Below are positions 8,405 through 17,120 of a stretch of 64,000 nucleotides of DNA, in pieces. Location: NCBI GenBank assembly GCA_036745275.1, contig DAIOGK010000010.1, positions 1-64,000 of the forward strand. The letters run 5' to 3'. The notes beneath the pieces were generated by a model, which made no database searches, had not been told where the DNA came from, and worked only from the letters and a program-made list of their open reading frames with translations. This stretch comes from JAIUNP01 sp020161975. GTDB taxonomy: Bacteria; Pseudomonadota; Alphaproteobacteria; Rhizobiales; Beijerinckiaceae. Positions within the stretch are counted from its first letter, which is position 1. Each line of letters begins with the position of its first letter. Both the position numbers and the translations under genes were made by a program.

Positions 8405-9361
8405 ATGGCTCACACACCTGATGCTTGGATAACAGACCCGATTGCTGCGCTGGTGCTGGTTCATTTTCCCGAATTGAACGAAAAGACGCCGGAAGGAGAG
8501 GCGTTTTTTGTGCAACCCGAAAACGTGAAACAGGCCAAGCGCGAGCAGGCTGACGCCTTCCGCCAACACTTGGCCGCTTTGCCCGCCGATCAACTCAACA
8601 TCGCTATAGCCGAGGGCAAAAAGCTTGCCGATGAGCGCTATCGGCAATGGAGATCGACAGAACTCGCCAAGCCATTTTATGCCCGCGTCACCGCCGAAAT
8701 GGACGTGGACCATTGGTCCCGCACGGCGTACTGGACCACTGAAGAGGCGGCAGCCCTGTCATTAGGCAAAGACCCGCGAGAAGTCACAAGGCTCAAGGTT
8801 GAAGCAATTCGCCAACCAAACCGCTTTGCGTCAGAATATCTGGCGCGGTTGGATATTCTGGAGCGGGCTCGAAGTATGAATCAGCTTTACCACAGCACGA
8901 ATCTAACTCGGTTCTTGGCGTGGATCGAAAACACGCGCTTTCCAATGCCTGAAGCGCTGGTGGACGCAGCAAAGTCTATCCATCGCCTTGAGGTGGATTG
9001 GAAGGGAGAATATCAGAAACTGAAAGAACAGTTTGAAAAGTACGCTCAAGAAACGTCAGAAAATTTCGAGAACTTTGCAGCATTGACATCAAACTTGGAG
9101 GGCACTGTTTCCACCCAATTTGCTAAGGCCAAGGCTGGGTCTCTGGGGGTGCGCGAGCGTGAGAGTTTGCTCAAACTAGTCATAGGAATAGCAATTAAGG
9201 GCTACGGACACGATCCCCACAAAAGCCGTACTAGCACGGCTTCCGAAATCGCCAGTGATTTGGCAGCGCTTGGCATTGCCTTGTCCGATGACACGGTCCG
9301 GGCTTATTTGCAGGAAGCGCGCGACCTTCTCCCGCCTCCCGCAACCGAACAAAAGCGCTGA
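8405..9361 (+). CDS. Island protein of unknown function with coiled-coil segment
   Basis: I do not recognise a named function for this 318-residue protein. It is hydrophilic, without signal peptide or membrane segments. Residues ~100-160 contain WTTEEAAALSLGKDPREV, which resembles a small helix-turn-helix-like entry. Residues ~200-240 are charged and heptad-like (coiled-coil prone). The C-terminal ~70 residues (from RERESLLKLVIGIAIKGYG to the end) contain ASEIASDLAALGIALSDDTVRAYLQEA, which looks like a second small DNA-binding helix bundle. It lies between the integrase and the AlpA-like regulator, all on the plus strand. A role in island regulation or replication is possible, but this is inference. 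Confidence 0.65.
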   Translation: MAHTPDAWITDPIAALVLVHFPELNEKTPEGEAFFVQPENVKQAKREQADAFRQHLAALPADQLNIAIAEGKKLADERYRQWRSTELAKPFYARVTAEMDVDHWSRTAYWTTEEAAALSLGKDPREVTRLKVEAIRQPNRFASEYLARLDILERARSMNQLYHSTNLTRFLAWIENTRFPMPEALVDAAKSIHRLEVDWKGEYQKLKEQFEKYAQETSENFENFAALTSNLEGTVSTQFAKAKAGSLGVRERESLLKLVIGIAIKGYGHDPHKSRTSTASEIASDLAALGIALSDDTVRAYLQEARDLLPPPATEQKR

Positions 9362-9453
9362 ATCCGAATTCGGTTTGGCCGAAACCGAATTCGGCCACAG
9401 GATGAACCGGACAACCTAGACCTGCTCTGTCTTCAACCGAACGGAGCAGGCAG

Positions 9454-9684
9454 ATGCTGCACAAAAATGGACGCCCCTTTACCGAATTGCCGAGCACCGG
9501 CTTCGTTCGGCTTCTGGATATCATAAAGCCCTATGGCCCGATCCCTGTGGGCAAATCGACATGGTGGGCAGGCGTGAAGGACGGGCGCTTTCCCAAGCCC
9601 GTGAAGCTTGGCCCCAAGCTCACCGTCTGGCGTGTCGATGACATCCGCTTTCTCATTGCCAACGGGAAAGCTCCCGATGCCTAA
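9454..9684 (+). CDS. AlpA-family transcriptional regulator
   Basis: This 76-residue protein is almost entirely one AlpA/excisionase helix-turn-helix domain: GFVRLLDIIKPYGPIPVGKSTWW, then GVKDGRFPKPVKLGPKLTVWRVDDIRFLI. AlpA-type proteins activate excision or expression of P4-like islands. GGAG at 9444-9447 gives a suitable ribosome-binding site. The stop overlaps the start of the next gene by 8 bases, so the two are translationally coupled. Identification is strong; the target promoters are unknown, although the TGTTGG repeats upstream of int are candidates. Confidence 0.82.
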   Translation: MLHKNGRPFTELPSTGFVRLLDIIKPYGPIPVGKSTWWAGVKDGRFPKPVKLGPKLTVWRVDDIRFLIANGKAPDA

Positions 9685-10117
9685 GCGCCCCAATTGGCGC
9701 GCCGTCAAAATCCATCGGAACTATACGATGGACGAAGCCGCGCGAGCGGTTGGCGTTGCGAAGGGCACGCTTGCCCGGTGGATCAAGAGTGGGGATTTGC
9801 CCGCCCTCACCGATCATCGCCCCTTCCTGATTTTGGGCAAAGACCTTCAGGAATTTGCCGCAAGCCGAAAAAGGGTGAAGCAGAGTTGCACCCTTGCCGA
9901 ATGCTATTGCTTCACATGCCGCGCCCCGCGTGAGGTCGCTGGCAGGATGGCTGATTATTGGCAGGCGACGGCCAAGACCGGCCATCTCGAAGCACTGTGC
10001 AGCGCCTGCAACCGGCTCATGCACAAACGCTTCTCCCTCGCTCGCCTGCCGGACATGCGGACTGTTTTGGACCTCACAATCAGACAGGCCCCACGACCCA
10101 TAGGGAAGTGCAGCTAA
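9677..10117 (+). CDS. Helix-turn-helix protein with a cysteine-rich motif
   Basis: The product is 146 residues from the ATG at 9677, chosen because it overlaps the preceding stop and begins a plausible domain. The N-terminal ~65 residues form a MerR/excisionase-like helix-turn-helix (YTMDEAARAVGVAKGTLARWIKSGDLPALTD). The C-terminal half has a cluster of cysteines (CTLAECYCFTCRAP, then CSACNRLMHKR) that resembles a zinc-binding pair of knuckles. The gene sits directly between the AlpA-like gene and a second tyrosine recombinase. It probably binds DNA and may be the accessory or directionality factor of that recombinase. The function is inferred. Confidence 0.65.
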   Translation: MPKRPNWRAVKIHRNYTMDEAARAVGVAKGTLARWIKSGDLPALTDHRPFLILGKDLQEFAASRKRVKQSCTLAECYCFTCRAPREVAGRMADYWQATAKTGHLEALCSACNRLMHKRFSLARLPDMRTVLDLTIRQAPRPIGKCS

Positions 10118-10156
10118 CCCTGTCTGAATGTTCACTTGTGAAGGGATGCCTTGACC

Positions 10157-11263
10157 ATGCGAAAGCACCACCCGGGAAACGAGCGCGTCAAGCGTGAGTA
10201 TTTCGCCTATTTAACCGAGGCGAAGCGGCTTTCGGAAAAGTCCGTTGATCAGGTCGCGGCGGCAATTGCGGCCTTTGAAACCGCAACCGGCTACAAGGAC
10301 TTCAAGCGCTTTCACATCGAACAGGCAAAGAAATTCAAGCGCGTCCTTGGCGAGCAGACCAACCCCGAAACCGGAAAGCCCTTGGCCGTCGCCACCGTGC
10401 ATTCGCGGCTCATGGCCTTGAAAGCCTTTTTCCAATGGCTTGCCGGCAGGCAGGGCTATCGCAAGATCGGCTATGCCGACGCGGAATATTTCAATCCATC
10501 CGCCAACGATACGCGGATCGCGGGCGCGATTCGGGAAAAGCCCGTGCCGAGCCTTGAACAAATCCGGCATGTGCTCGCCAAGATTCCGCATGCCACCGAC
10601 ATCGGGAAGCGAAATCGCGCCTTGATCGCCTTTGCGTTGTTGAGCGGCGCGCGGGATGATGCGCTTGCTTCCCTGTCCCTTCGCCATGTCGATCTTGCGG
10701 CGCGAACCGTCGCGCAGGATGCGCGAAGCGTGCGCACCAAGCGGCGGAAGACCTTCACATCCAATTTCTTCCCGGTTGGCGAGGATATCGAAGCCATCGT
10801 GGCGGATTGGATTGCACACCTCAGAACCGTGCTGCTGTTCGGGCCGGATGATCCCCTCTTTCCCATGACGATGGTGGGCGTTGGCGAGAGCGGTGGGTTT
10901 GAAGTGCAGGGACTGAAGCGCGCGTATTGGAGCAACGCGACGCCGATACGGTCGATCTTCCGCGATGCCTTCACGGCGGCAGGCCTGCCCTATTTCAACC
11001 CGCACTCTTTCCGCGATACGCTGGCCCTTCTTGGTGAAAAGACATGCCCCAACCCGGAAGCGTTCAAGGCATGGAGCCAAAACCTCGGGCATGAAAAGGT
11101 GCTCACCACCTTTACGAGTTACGGCAATGTTTCCAGCCATCGACAGGCGGAAATTTTTGACGGATTGCGCACTACGGCGGGGAGATCAGAAACGGAAGGC
11201 GAGCTTAGCCCCGAAATTGTTCAACGCGCTCTCATGCAAGCGGCACGGCAACACACGCGATGA
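10157..11263 (+). CDS. Second tyrosine-type recombinase
   Basis: The product is 368 residues from the ATG at 10157; a TTG two codons earlier is possible. An N-terminal SAM-like core-binding domain (about 10-110, with SRLMALKAFFQWLAG) precedes a catalytic domain. The catalytic domain shows R in LSGARDDAL, lysines in VRTKRRKTFTS, H and R in NPHSFRDT, H in NLGHEKV and a candidate nucleophile Y in FTSYGNV. It lacks the DUF4102 arm domain of the island integrase, so it belongs to a different branch. It follows the helix-turn-helix/Cys protein and lies just before hsdM. It could mobilise or invert part of the island; no inverted target sites were obvious by eye. Confidence 0.8.
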   Translation: MRKHHPGNERVKREYFAYLTEAKRLSEKSVDQVAAAIAAFETATGYKDFKRFHIEQAKKFKRVLGEQTNPETGKPLAVATVHSRLMALKAFFQWLAGRQGYRKIGYADAEYFNPSANDTRIAGAIREKPVPSLEQIRHVLAKIPHATDIGKRNRALIAFALLSGARDDALASLSLRHVDLAARTVAQDARSVRTKRRKTFTSNFFPVGEDIEAIVADWIAHLRTVLLFGPDDPLFPMTMVGVGESGGFEVQGLKRAYWSNATPIRSIFRDAFTAAGLPYFNPHSFRDTLALLGEKTCPNPEAFKAWSQNLGHEKVLTTFTSYGNVSSHRQAEIFDGLRTTAGRSETEGELSPEIVQRALMQAARQHTR

Positions 11264-11332
11264 GGCTTGACGCGCCCTGTCCGTTCGGCGAGCGATAAAG
11301 GCAGGATTCGTATTCAGGGTTATTCGGCGATC

Positions 11333-12784
11333 ATGTTTGAACAGGTCTTCCGCAACATTGATGACGCCCTCCGCAAGGAGGCAGGTTGCACCACGGAACT
11401 GGATTACACCGAGCAAACCTCTTGGATTTTGTTCCTGAAATACCTTGATGATCTGGAGCGTGAGCGCGAGGCCACAGCCGAACTCGAAGGCCGCGCCTAC
11501 TCCTACATCATCGATCCCGCGCATCGGTGGGCGTCATGGGCCGCGCCGAAAAAGGCGGATGGCAGCATCGACTACACCAAGACCAAGGCGGGCGATGACC
11601 TGATCGAATACGTCAATGGCGAGTTGTTCCCGTATCTGACGAAATTCAAGCAGCGTGCCTCAGGGCCGAACACCATCGAATACAAGATCGGCGAGATTTT
11701 CGGCGAGATCAAAAACAAGTTCCAGTCCGGCTACAACCTGCGTGATGTGCTGCTGGAGATCGACAGTCTGCGTTTTGGCTCAAAGGCGGAAAAGCACGAG
11801 CTTTCGGAGCTTTACGAAGCCAAGATCAAGAATATGGGCAATGCGGGCCGCAACGGCGGGGAATATTACACCCCGCGCCCGCTGATCCGCGCAATGATCC
11901 GCGTTCTGAAACCAAAGATCGGCGAGCGCATCTATGATGGCGCAGCGGGATCGGCGGGCTTCCTGTGCGAAGCGTATGAATTCTTGCGCCCGCTCGCGAA
12001 AAGCACCGGCGATGTGGAAATCCTGCAAACCCGCACGTTTTACGGCAAGGAAAAGAAGAGCCTCGCCTATGTCATCGGGATCATGAACATGATCCTGCAC
12101 GGGATTGATGCGCCAAACATTGTGCATACCAACACCTTGGCGGAAAACCTCGCCGATGTGCAGGCCAAGGACCAGTTTGATGTGATCCTCGCCAACCCGC
12201 CGTTTGGCGGCAAGGAGCGCCCGGAGGTGCAACAGAATTTCGACATCAAGACGGGCGAAACCGCCTTCCTGTTTTTGCAGCACTTCATCCGCTTTTTGAA
12301 GCCGGGCGGACGGGCGGCGATTGTCATCAAGAACACGTTTCTTTCAAATTCCGACAATGCCAGCGTCAGCCTTCGGCGCGAGTTACTGACAAACTGCAAC
12401 CTGTTCACGGTGCTGGATATGCCGGGCGGCACGTTTCAGGGCGCGGGGGTGAAAACCGTGGTGCTGTTTTTCGAGAAGGGCGCACCGACGCGGCGGACAT
12501 GGTTCTACAAGCTCGATCCGGGCCGCTCCTTGGGCAAGACCAACCCGCTCAATGATGACGACATGGCGGATTTCATTGCCAAGCAGGCGGGGTTTGCGGA
12601 GAGCGAAAATTCCTGGAGCGTGGACGCCACGAGCCTCGATAAGGCGACCTATGACCTCTCGGTGAAGAACCCGAACAAGCCGGAGGAAGCGGCCTTGCGC
12701 TCGCCGCAGGAGATCATGGACGAAATCGCTGCGCTCGACGCCGAGAGCGCCGACATCCTCGCCAGCATCCGGGGGCTGCTGTGA
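11333..12784 (+). CDS. hsdM: Type I restriction-modification DNA methyltransferase subunit HsdM
   Basis: HsdM is the methyltransferase subunit of a type I system and probably methylates adenine at N6 in a bipartite target. From the ATG at 11333 (MFEQVFRNID) the protein has 483 residues, within the usual size for the family. The open frame extends 22 codons upstream to a TTG but without family resemblance. The helical N-terminal domain is followed by YTPRPLIRAM, the SAM motif DGAAGSAGF at about 202-210 and the catalytic NPPFG at about 288-292. The gene overlaps hsdS by 4 bases (GTGA), the start of a tightly coupled M-S-R operon. Confidence 0.93.
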   Translation: MFEQVFRNIDDALRKEAGCTTELDYTEQTSWILFLKYLDDLEREREATAELEGRAYSYIIDPAHRWASWAAPKKADGSIDYTKTKAGDDLIEYVNGELFPYLTKFKQRASGPNTIEYKIGEIFGEIKNKFQSGYNLRDVLLEIDSLRFGSKAEKHELSELYEAKIKNMGNAGRNGGEYYTPRPLIRAMIRVLKPKIGERIYDGAAGSAGFLCEAYEFLRPLAKSTGDVEILQTRTFYGKEKKSLAYVIGIMNMILHGIDAPNIVHTNTLAENLADVQAKDQFDVILANPPFGGKERPEVQQNFDIKTGETAFLFLQHFIRFLKPGGRAAIVIKNTFLSNSDNASVSLRRELLTNCNLFTVLDMPGGTFQGAGVKTVVLFFEKGAPTRRTWFYKLDPGRSLGKTNPLNDDDMADFIAKQAGFAESENSWSVDATSLDKATYDLSVKNPNKPEEAALRSPQEIMDEIAALDAESADILASIRGLL

Positions 12785-14646
12785 AGGGGTGGGAAGTCAG
12801 GAAGCTAGGGGAGGTTTGCGACCTTATCGCGCGTGGCGTTGCGCCAAAATACCTTGAGCAAGGTGGAACCTGCGTTCTGAACCAAAAGTGCATTCGGGAT
12901 CACAGCATCAATTTTCAATTCGCCCGCCGACATGATCAAAACACAAAACGCGTGCCGCAAGACCGCATTATTCAAGTGGGCGATGTGCTGGTGAACTCGA
13001 CTGGAGCGGGCACGCTTGGGCGTGTGGCTCAAGTGAGAAGCGAACCTCCCGAACCGTTGACCGTTGACACCCATGTCACCATTGTGCGCCCAAATGCTGG
13101 GAAGTTCTTCCCTGATTTCTTTGGCTACATGCTAATCAAAATCGAAGATGAAATAGCGGACAGCGGAGAAGGTGCGAGCGGCCAAACCGAACTGTCCCGC
13201 TCGACACTAGCAGAGAAATTCGATGTTTCATTCCCTGTTTCGCTCGATGAACAGCGGCGAATTGTGACGGTGCTGGATGAGGCCTTTGCCGGGCTGGAGG
13301 CGATGCGCGCCAAGACGCAAGCCAACCTCGCCAACGCCCGCGCCCTGTTCGACAGCCATCTCAACGCCATCTTCTCCCAAAAGGGCGAGGGGTGGGTGGA
13401 AACGACGCTGGGGCGGCTGTGCGAGATCAGGCACGGGTTTGCCTTCAAGAGCGAATTTTTTACAGACAACGGAGATCACGTTCTTTTAACGCCCGGAAAT
13501 TTCTACGAAAGCGGTGGCTACCGTGATCGTGGTAACAAGCAGAAATTCTATGTTGGCGAAATCCCTGACGGATACATTTTGGCCAAAGGGGATTTACTGG
13601 TTGCCATGACAGAGCAAGCGGCAGGACTATTGGGCAGTCCCATTCTGGTGCCGGAATCTGGGAAATTCCTGCACAATCAGAGACTGGGGCTGGTCGTCGG
13701 CAAGCCGGGCGCTGGCTGGATCAACGAGTTCTTTTTTCACGCATTCAACACGAGAGCGGTCAGGCGAGAAATTCACGACAGCGCCTCTGGAGTGAAGGTC
13801 AGGCACACTTCGCCATCCAAAATTGGAGAAATTATTGTTTCGTTCCCGAAGTCGAAAGCTGAAAAGCTAGATATTGTTCAACAGTTGGCCGATCTAGAAG
13901 GCGAAACCATACGCCTCGAATCCCTCTACCGCCAGAAACTCACCGCCATTGATGAATTGAAACAATCCATCCTGCAAAAAGCCTTTGCCGGGGAACTCAC
14001 GCGGGACGCCGCGCCCGCCGTCGTATCACCAGCGAACGATAACCGCCGCACAACCGCAATGGTGCTGGCCCTCGCCTATGACCGCCACAAGCGCGCGCAC
14101 CGTGATCTCAGCTTCGGCCATGTCAAGGGGCAGAAAATTCTGCACATGGTGGAGGCCGAGGCCGGGTTCGACCTTGGCCGATCACCCACCCGCGATGCCG
14201 CCGGGCCGAACGACTTCCCGCACATGCTCGCCGCCGATAACTGGGCCGAGGCAACCAAACATTACAGCTTCACCCAGACGGAGAAGGGCTACAGCTTCAA
14301 GCCGCTTGCAAATTTCGCTGCCCTCATCAAGGAAGCCCAGGCGCTTCCGTCCGACATCCGCGCCAGAATTGACCGCATCATCAACCTGTTCATCCCGATG
14401 GATATGCAGGAATCCGAGATTTTCGCCACAGTCTATGCAGCATGGAACAACCTGCTGATCGAGGGCATGCCCGTTACTGACGATGCCATTCTCCGCGCCG
14501 CGCGTGAGGAATGGCACCCGAACAAGCTGAAGATCGACATGGCGGAATTCCATAAGGCGCTGCGCCTCATTCGCCAGAAAAACTGCGCACCCTCTGGCAA
14601 AGGCAAATTCGTTTCGCCTTCTCCCCAAGGCAATCTCTTCGCATGA
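12781..14646 (+). CDS. hsdS: Type I restriction specificity subunit HsdS with C-terminal extension
   Basis: HsdS sets the DNA target of the type I complex. The 621-residue protein has two target-recognition domains (about 1-155 and 205-365), separated by the conserved helical spacer LDEQRRIVTVLDEAF...LNAIFSQ and closed by a second spacer ending LKQSILQKAFAGEL at about 391-405. Family members usually stop near there, at 400-450 residues. Here ~210 more residues follow, including NRRTTAMVLALAYDRHKR, GQKILHMVEAEAGFDLGR and a helical tail that I cannot assign. The start is GTG, overlapping hsdM, and the end overlaps the hsdR start in ATGA. The extension is in frame and ends naturally at hsdR, so it is genuine. 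Confidence 0.9.
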   Translation: MKGWEVRKLGEVCDLIARGVAPKYLEQGGTCVLNQKCIRDHSINFQFARRHDQNTKRVPQDRIIQVGDVLVNSTGAGTLGRVAQVRSEPPEPLTVDTHVTIVRPNAGKFFPDFFGYMLIKIEDEIADSGEGASGQTELSRSTLAEKFDVSFPVSLDEQRRIVTVLDEAFAGLEAMRAKTQANLANARALFDSHLNAIFSQKGEGWVETTLGRLCEIRHGFAFKSEFFTDNGDHVLLTPGNFYESGGYRDRGNKQKFYVGEIPDGYILAKGDLLVAMTEQAAGLLGSPILVPESGKFLHNQRLGLVVGKPGAGWINEFFFHAFNTRAVRREIHDSASGVKVRHTSPSKIGEIIVSFPKSKAEKLDIVQQLADLEGETIRLESLYRQKLTAIDELKQSILQKAFAGELTRDAAPAVVSPANDNRRTTAMVLALAYDRHKRAHRDLSFGHVKGQKILHMVEAEAGFDLGRSPTRDAAGPNDFPHMLAADNWAEATKHYSFTQTEKGYSFKPLANFAALIKEAQALPSDIRARIDRIINLFIPMDMQESEIFATVYAAWNNLLIEGMPVTDDAILRAAREEWHPNKLKIDMAEFHKALRLIRQKNCAPSGKGKFVSPSPQGNLFA

Positions 14647-16979
14647 ACGAAGCCGAGACCCGCGCCGAACTGATCGACCCCGCTCTTGCAGCGGCAGGCT
14701 GGGGCGTGGTGGAAGGTAGCGCCATCAAGCGCGAGGTGCAGATCACGCAGGGACGGCTAGAAGGCCACGGCAAGCGGGCTAAGCCCGAAATCGCCGATTA
14801 TGTGCTCCTCTACAAGAACACCCGCCTTGCCGTCATCGAGGCCAAGAAGCGCGCGGCCCCTGTTACCGAAGGGCTGGGGCAGGCCAAGCAATACGCCTCG
14901 CGGCTTCTCACCCGCTTCGCCTTTTCCACCAATGGCGATGGCCTCTACCAAGCGGATATGCAGACCGGGCATGAAGGCCCGGTTGCTGCCTACCCCTCCC
15001 CCGATGACCTCTGGGCCGCAACCTTCGCCACTCAAAACGCCTCTTCCCATGAAAGTATCTGGCGCGAACGCTTCGCCGCCGTGCCCTTCGAGGATCGCGG
15101 CGGCTTCTGGCAAACCCGCTACTATCAGGACAATGCCGTCTCGCGCGCGCTCGAAGCCATTGCCGAGGGGCGCAACCGCGTCCTGCTCACGCTCGCCACC
15201 GGCACCGGCAAGACCTCCATCGCCTTCCAGATCGCGTGGAAGCTGTTCCATTCGAAATGGAACCTTTCGGGCGAGCCGACGCGCCGCCCGCGCATCCTGT
15301 TTCTGGCGGATCGCAACATTCTTGCCGATCAGGCCTACAATTCCTTCGCCGCTTTCCCTGAAGATGCGCTGGTGCGCATCCGCCCCGATGCCATCGCCAA
15401 AAAGGGGCGTGTGCCGACCAACGGCAACGTGTTCTTCACGATCTTCCAGACCTTCATGACCGGTAAGGATGCGGCGGGGCATGACGCCCCGAGCTTTGGC
15501 GAGTATCCGCCCGATTTCTTCGATTTCATCATCATCGACGAATGCCATCGCGGCGGCGCGAAGGACGAAAGCGAATGGCGCGGCATTCTCGATTATTTCG
15601 CCCCCGCTGTGCAGCTTGGCCTGACCGCCACGCCCAAGCGCGAGACCAATGCCGACACCTACGCCTATTTCGGCGAGCCGGTTTACGTTTATTCCCTCAA
15701 GGACGGGATCAATGATGGCTTCCTGACCCCGTTCAAGGTCAAGCAGATCGCCACCACGCTCGATGATTACGTCTACACGTCCGATGATGATGTGATTTCC
15801 GGCGAGGTGGACACCTCAAAGCGCTACAGGGAAGCCGATTTCAACCGCATCATTGAGATTGCCGAGCGCGAGCGCTACCGCGTGAAGCTCTTCATGGATG
15901 CCATCGATCAGCGCGAGAAAACTCTGGTTTTCTGTGCGACCCAGGATCACGCGGCAGCAGTGCGCGACCTCATCAATCAGATGGCGACCAGCAAAGACCC
16001 GCTCTATTGCGCCCGCGTGACCGCCAACGATGGCGCTTTGGGCGAAACGCACCTGAAAGCCTTCCAGAATAACGAAAAGACCATCCCAACCATTCTCACA
16101 ACGTCGCAAAAGCTCTCGACGGGCGTCGATGCACGCAACGTGCGGAATATCGTGCTGATGCGTCCGGTCAATTCGATGATCGAATTCAAGCAGATCATCG
16201 GGCGCGGCACCCGCCTTTATGACGGCAAGGACTACTTCACGATTCATGATTTTGTGAAAGCTTATGAGCACTTCAATGATCCCGAATGGGACGGCGAGCC
16301 GCTGGAGCCGGATGCGCCGAAGCCGCGCCCCCAAACAAATGGAGACGAGCCGCAACCGCCACCGGGAGGCGGCAACGAAGGCGAAGCCGAACAGCGCCCG
16401 GAAACGATCAAGATCAAGCTGGCGGACGGCAAGGAGCGCACGATTCAGCACATGACGGCAACGACATTTTGGAGCCCGGATGGCAGGCCTATGTCAGCCG
16501 CGCAATTCGTCGAAAAACTATATGGCGATTTGCCGGAACTGTTCAAAAGCGAGGAAGAGCTTCGCCAGCTCTGGAGCCAGCCCGAAACACGCAAGGCGCT
16601 GCTCGTTGCTCTTTCAGACAAGGGCTTTGGGCGCAACGAGTTGGCAGAAATCCGCAAGCTTATCAGCGCCGAGAAGAGCGATATTTTCGACGTGCTGGCC
16701 TATGTGGCATTCCTGGCCCCGCCAATCAGCCGCGAGGAACGCGTTGAGGCGCATCGCTTGTCTGCCTTGAAGCCCTACGATGCGAAGCTTCAAGCCTTTC
16801 TGGATTTCGTGCTCTCGCAATATGTCAATCAGGGCGTCGATGAACTCGACCAAGAAAAACTAGGGGCGCTGATCGGATTGAAATATGGATCGGTCAACGA
16901 TGCCACCAAGGTGCTCGGTAGCGTTAGCACTATCCGCGAAGCATTTGTCGGCTTCCAGAAACACCTGTTTCTGTCTTAG
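14643..16979 (+). CDS. hsdR: Type I restriction endonuclease subunit HsdR (EcoEI type)
   Basis: HsdR cleaves unmethylated DNA after ATP-driven translocation. The 778-residue protein opens with a PD-(D/E)XK nuclease (D52, E66-x-K68 in VIEAKK). It continues with a superfamily 2 helicase: Walker A ATGTGKT at 185-191, DECH at 299-302, LTATPKR shortly after, and the late helicase motif IIGRGTRLYDG. It ends with an EcoEI-type C-terminal domain that binds the HsdM-HsdS core. The ~780-residue length matches the EcoEI family and not the longer EcoKI family. A proline-rich, acidic linker (about 555-585) separates motor and C-terminal domain. No frameshift is visible, so the system appears complete. Confidence 0.93.
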   Translation: MNEAETRAELIDPALAAAGWGVVEGSAIKREVQITQGRLEGHGKRAKPEIADYVLLYKNTRLAVIEAKKRAAPVTEGLGQAKQYASRLLTRFAFSTNGDGLYQADMQTGHEGPVAAYPSPDDLWAATFATQNASSHESIWRERFAAVPFEDRGGFWQTRYYQDNAVSRALEAIAEGRNRVLLTLATGTGKTSIAFQIAWKLFHSKWNLSGEPTRRPRILFLADRNILADQAYNSFAAFPEDALVRIRPDAIAKKGRVPTNGNVFFTIFQTFMTGKDAAGHDAPSFGEYPPDFFDFIIIDECHRGGAKDESEWRGILDYFAPAVQLGLTATPKRETNADTYAYFGEPVYVYSLKDGINDGFLTPFKVKQIATTLDDYVYTSDDDVISGEVDTSKRYREADFNRIIEIAERERYRVKLFMDAIDQREKTLVFCATQDHAAAVRDLINQMATSKDPLYCARVTANDGALGETHLKAFQNNEKTIPTILTTSQKLSTGVDARNVRNIVLMRPVNSMIEFKQIIGRGTRLYDGKDYFTIHDFVKAYEHFNDPEWDGEPLEPDAPKPRPQTNGDEPQPPPGGGNEGEAEQRPETIKIKLADGKERTIQHMTATTFWSPDGRPMSAAQFVEKLYGDLPELFKSEEELRQLWSQPETRKALLVALSDKGFGRNELAEIRKLISAEKSDIFDVLAYVAFLAPPISREERVEAHRLSALKPYDAKLQAFLDFVLSQYVNQGVDELDQEKLGALIGLKYGSVNDATKVLGSVSTIREAFVGFQKHLFLS

Positions 16980-17046
16980 AATGAATGTGGTCACGGCTTA
17001 CATTCATCTGCCCAAATCCACCCGCATCCGTTTCTAGCCAGCGAAA

Positions 17047-17067
17047 ATGTTGGTCTTTTTGTTGGTC
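17047..17067 (+). promoter_or_regulatory. Right arm-type integrase sites
   Basis: ATGTTGGT at 17047-17054 and TTGTTGGTC at 17059-17067 repeat the TGTTGG core with the same 12-base spacing and orientation as the pair at 7022-7042 beside the integrase gene. They lie 54 bases inside the degraded right attachment site. Integrase arm binding is inferred from position and symmetry. Confidence 0.45.
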
Positions 17068-17120
17068 TTTTGGAAATCAAATTATTTTTAGTATCAATTA
17101 ATCAAATAGATACCCTCTAA

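Noticed and set aside
11267..11332. N-terminal extension of HsdM from a TTG codon
   Set aside because: These 22 codons have no family likeness, while the ATG at 11333 begins exactly at the conserved helical domain.
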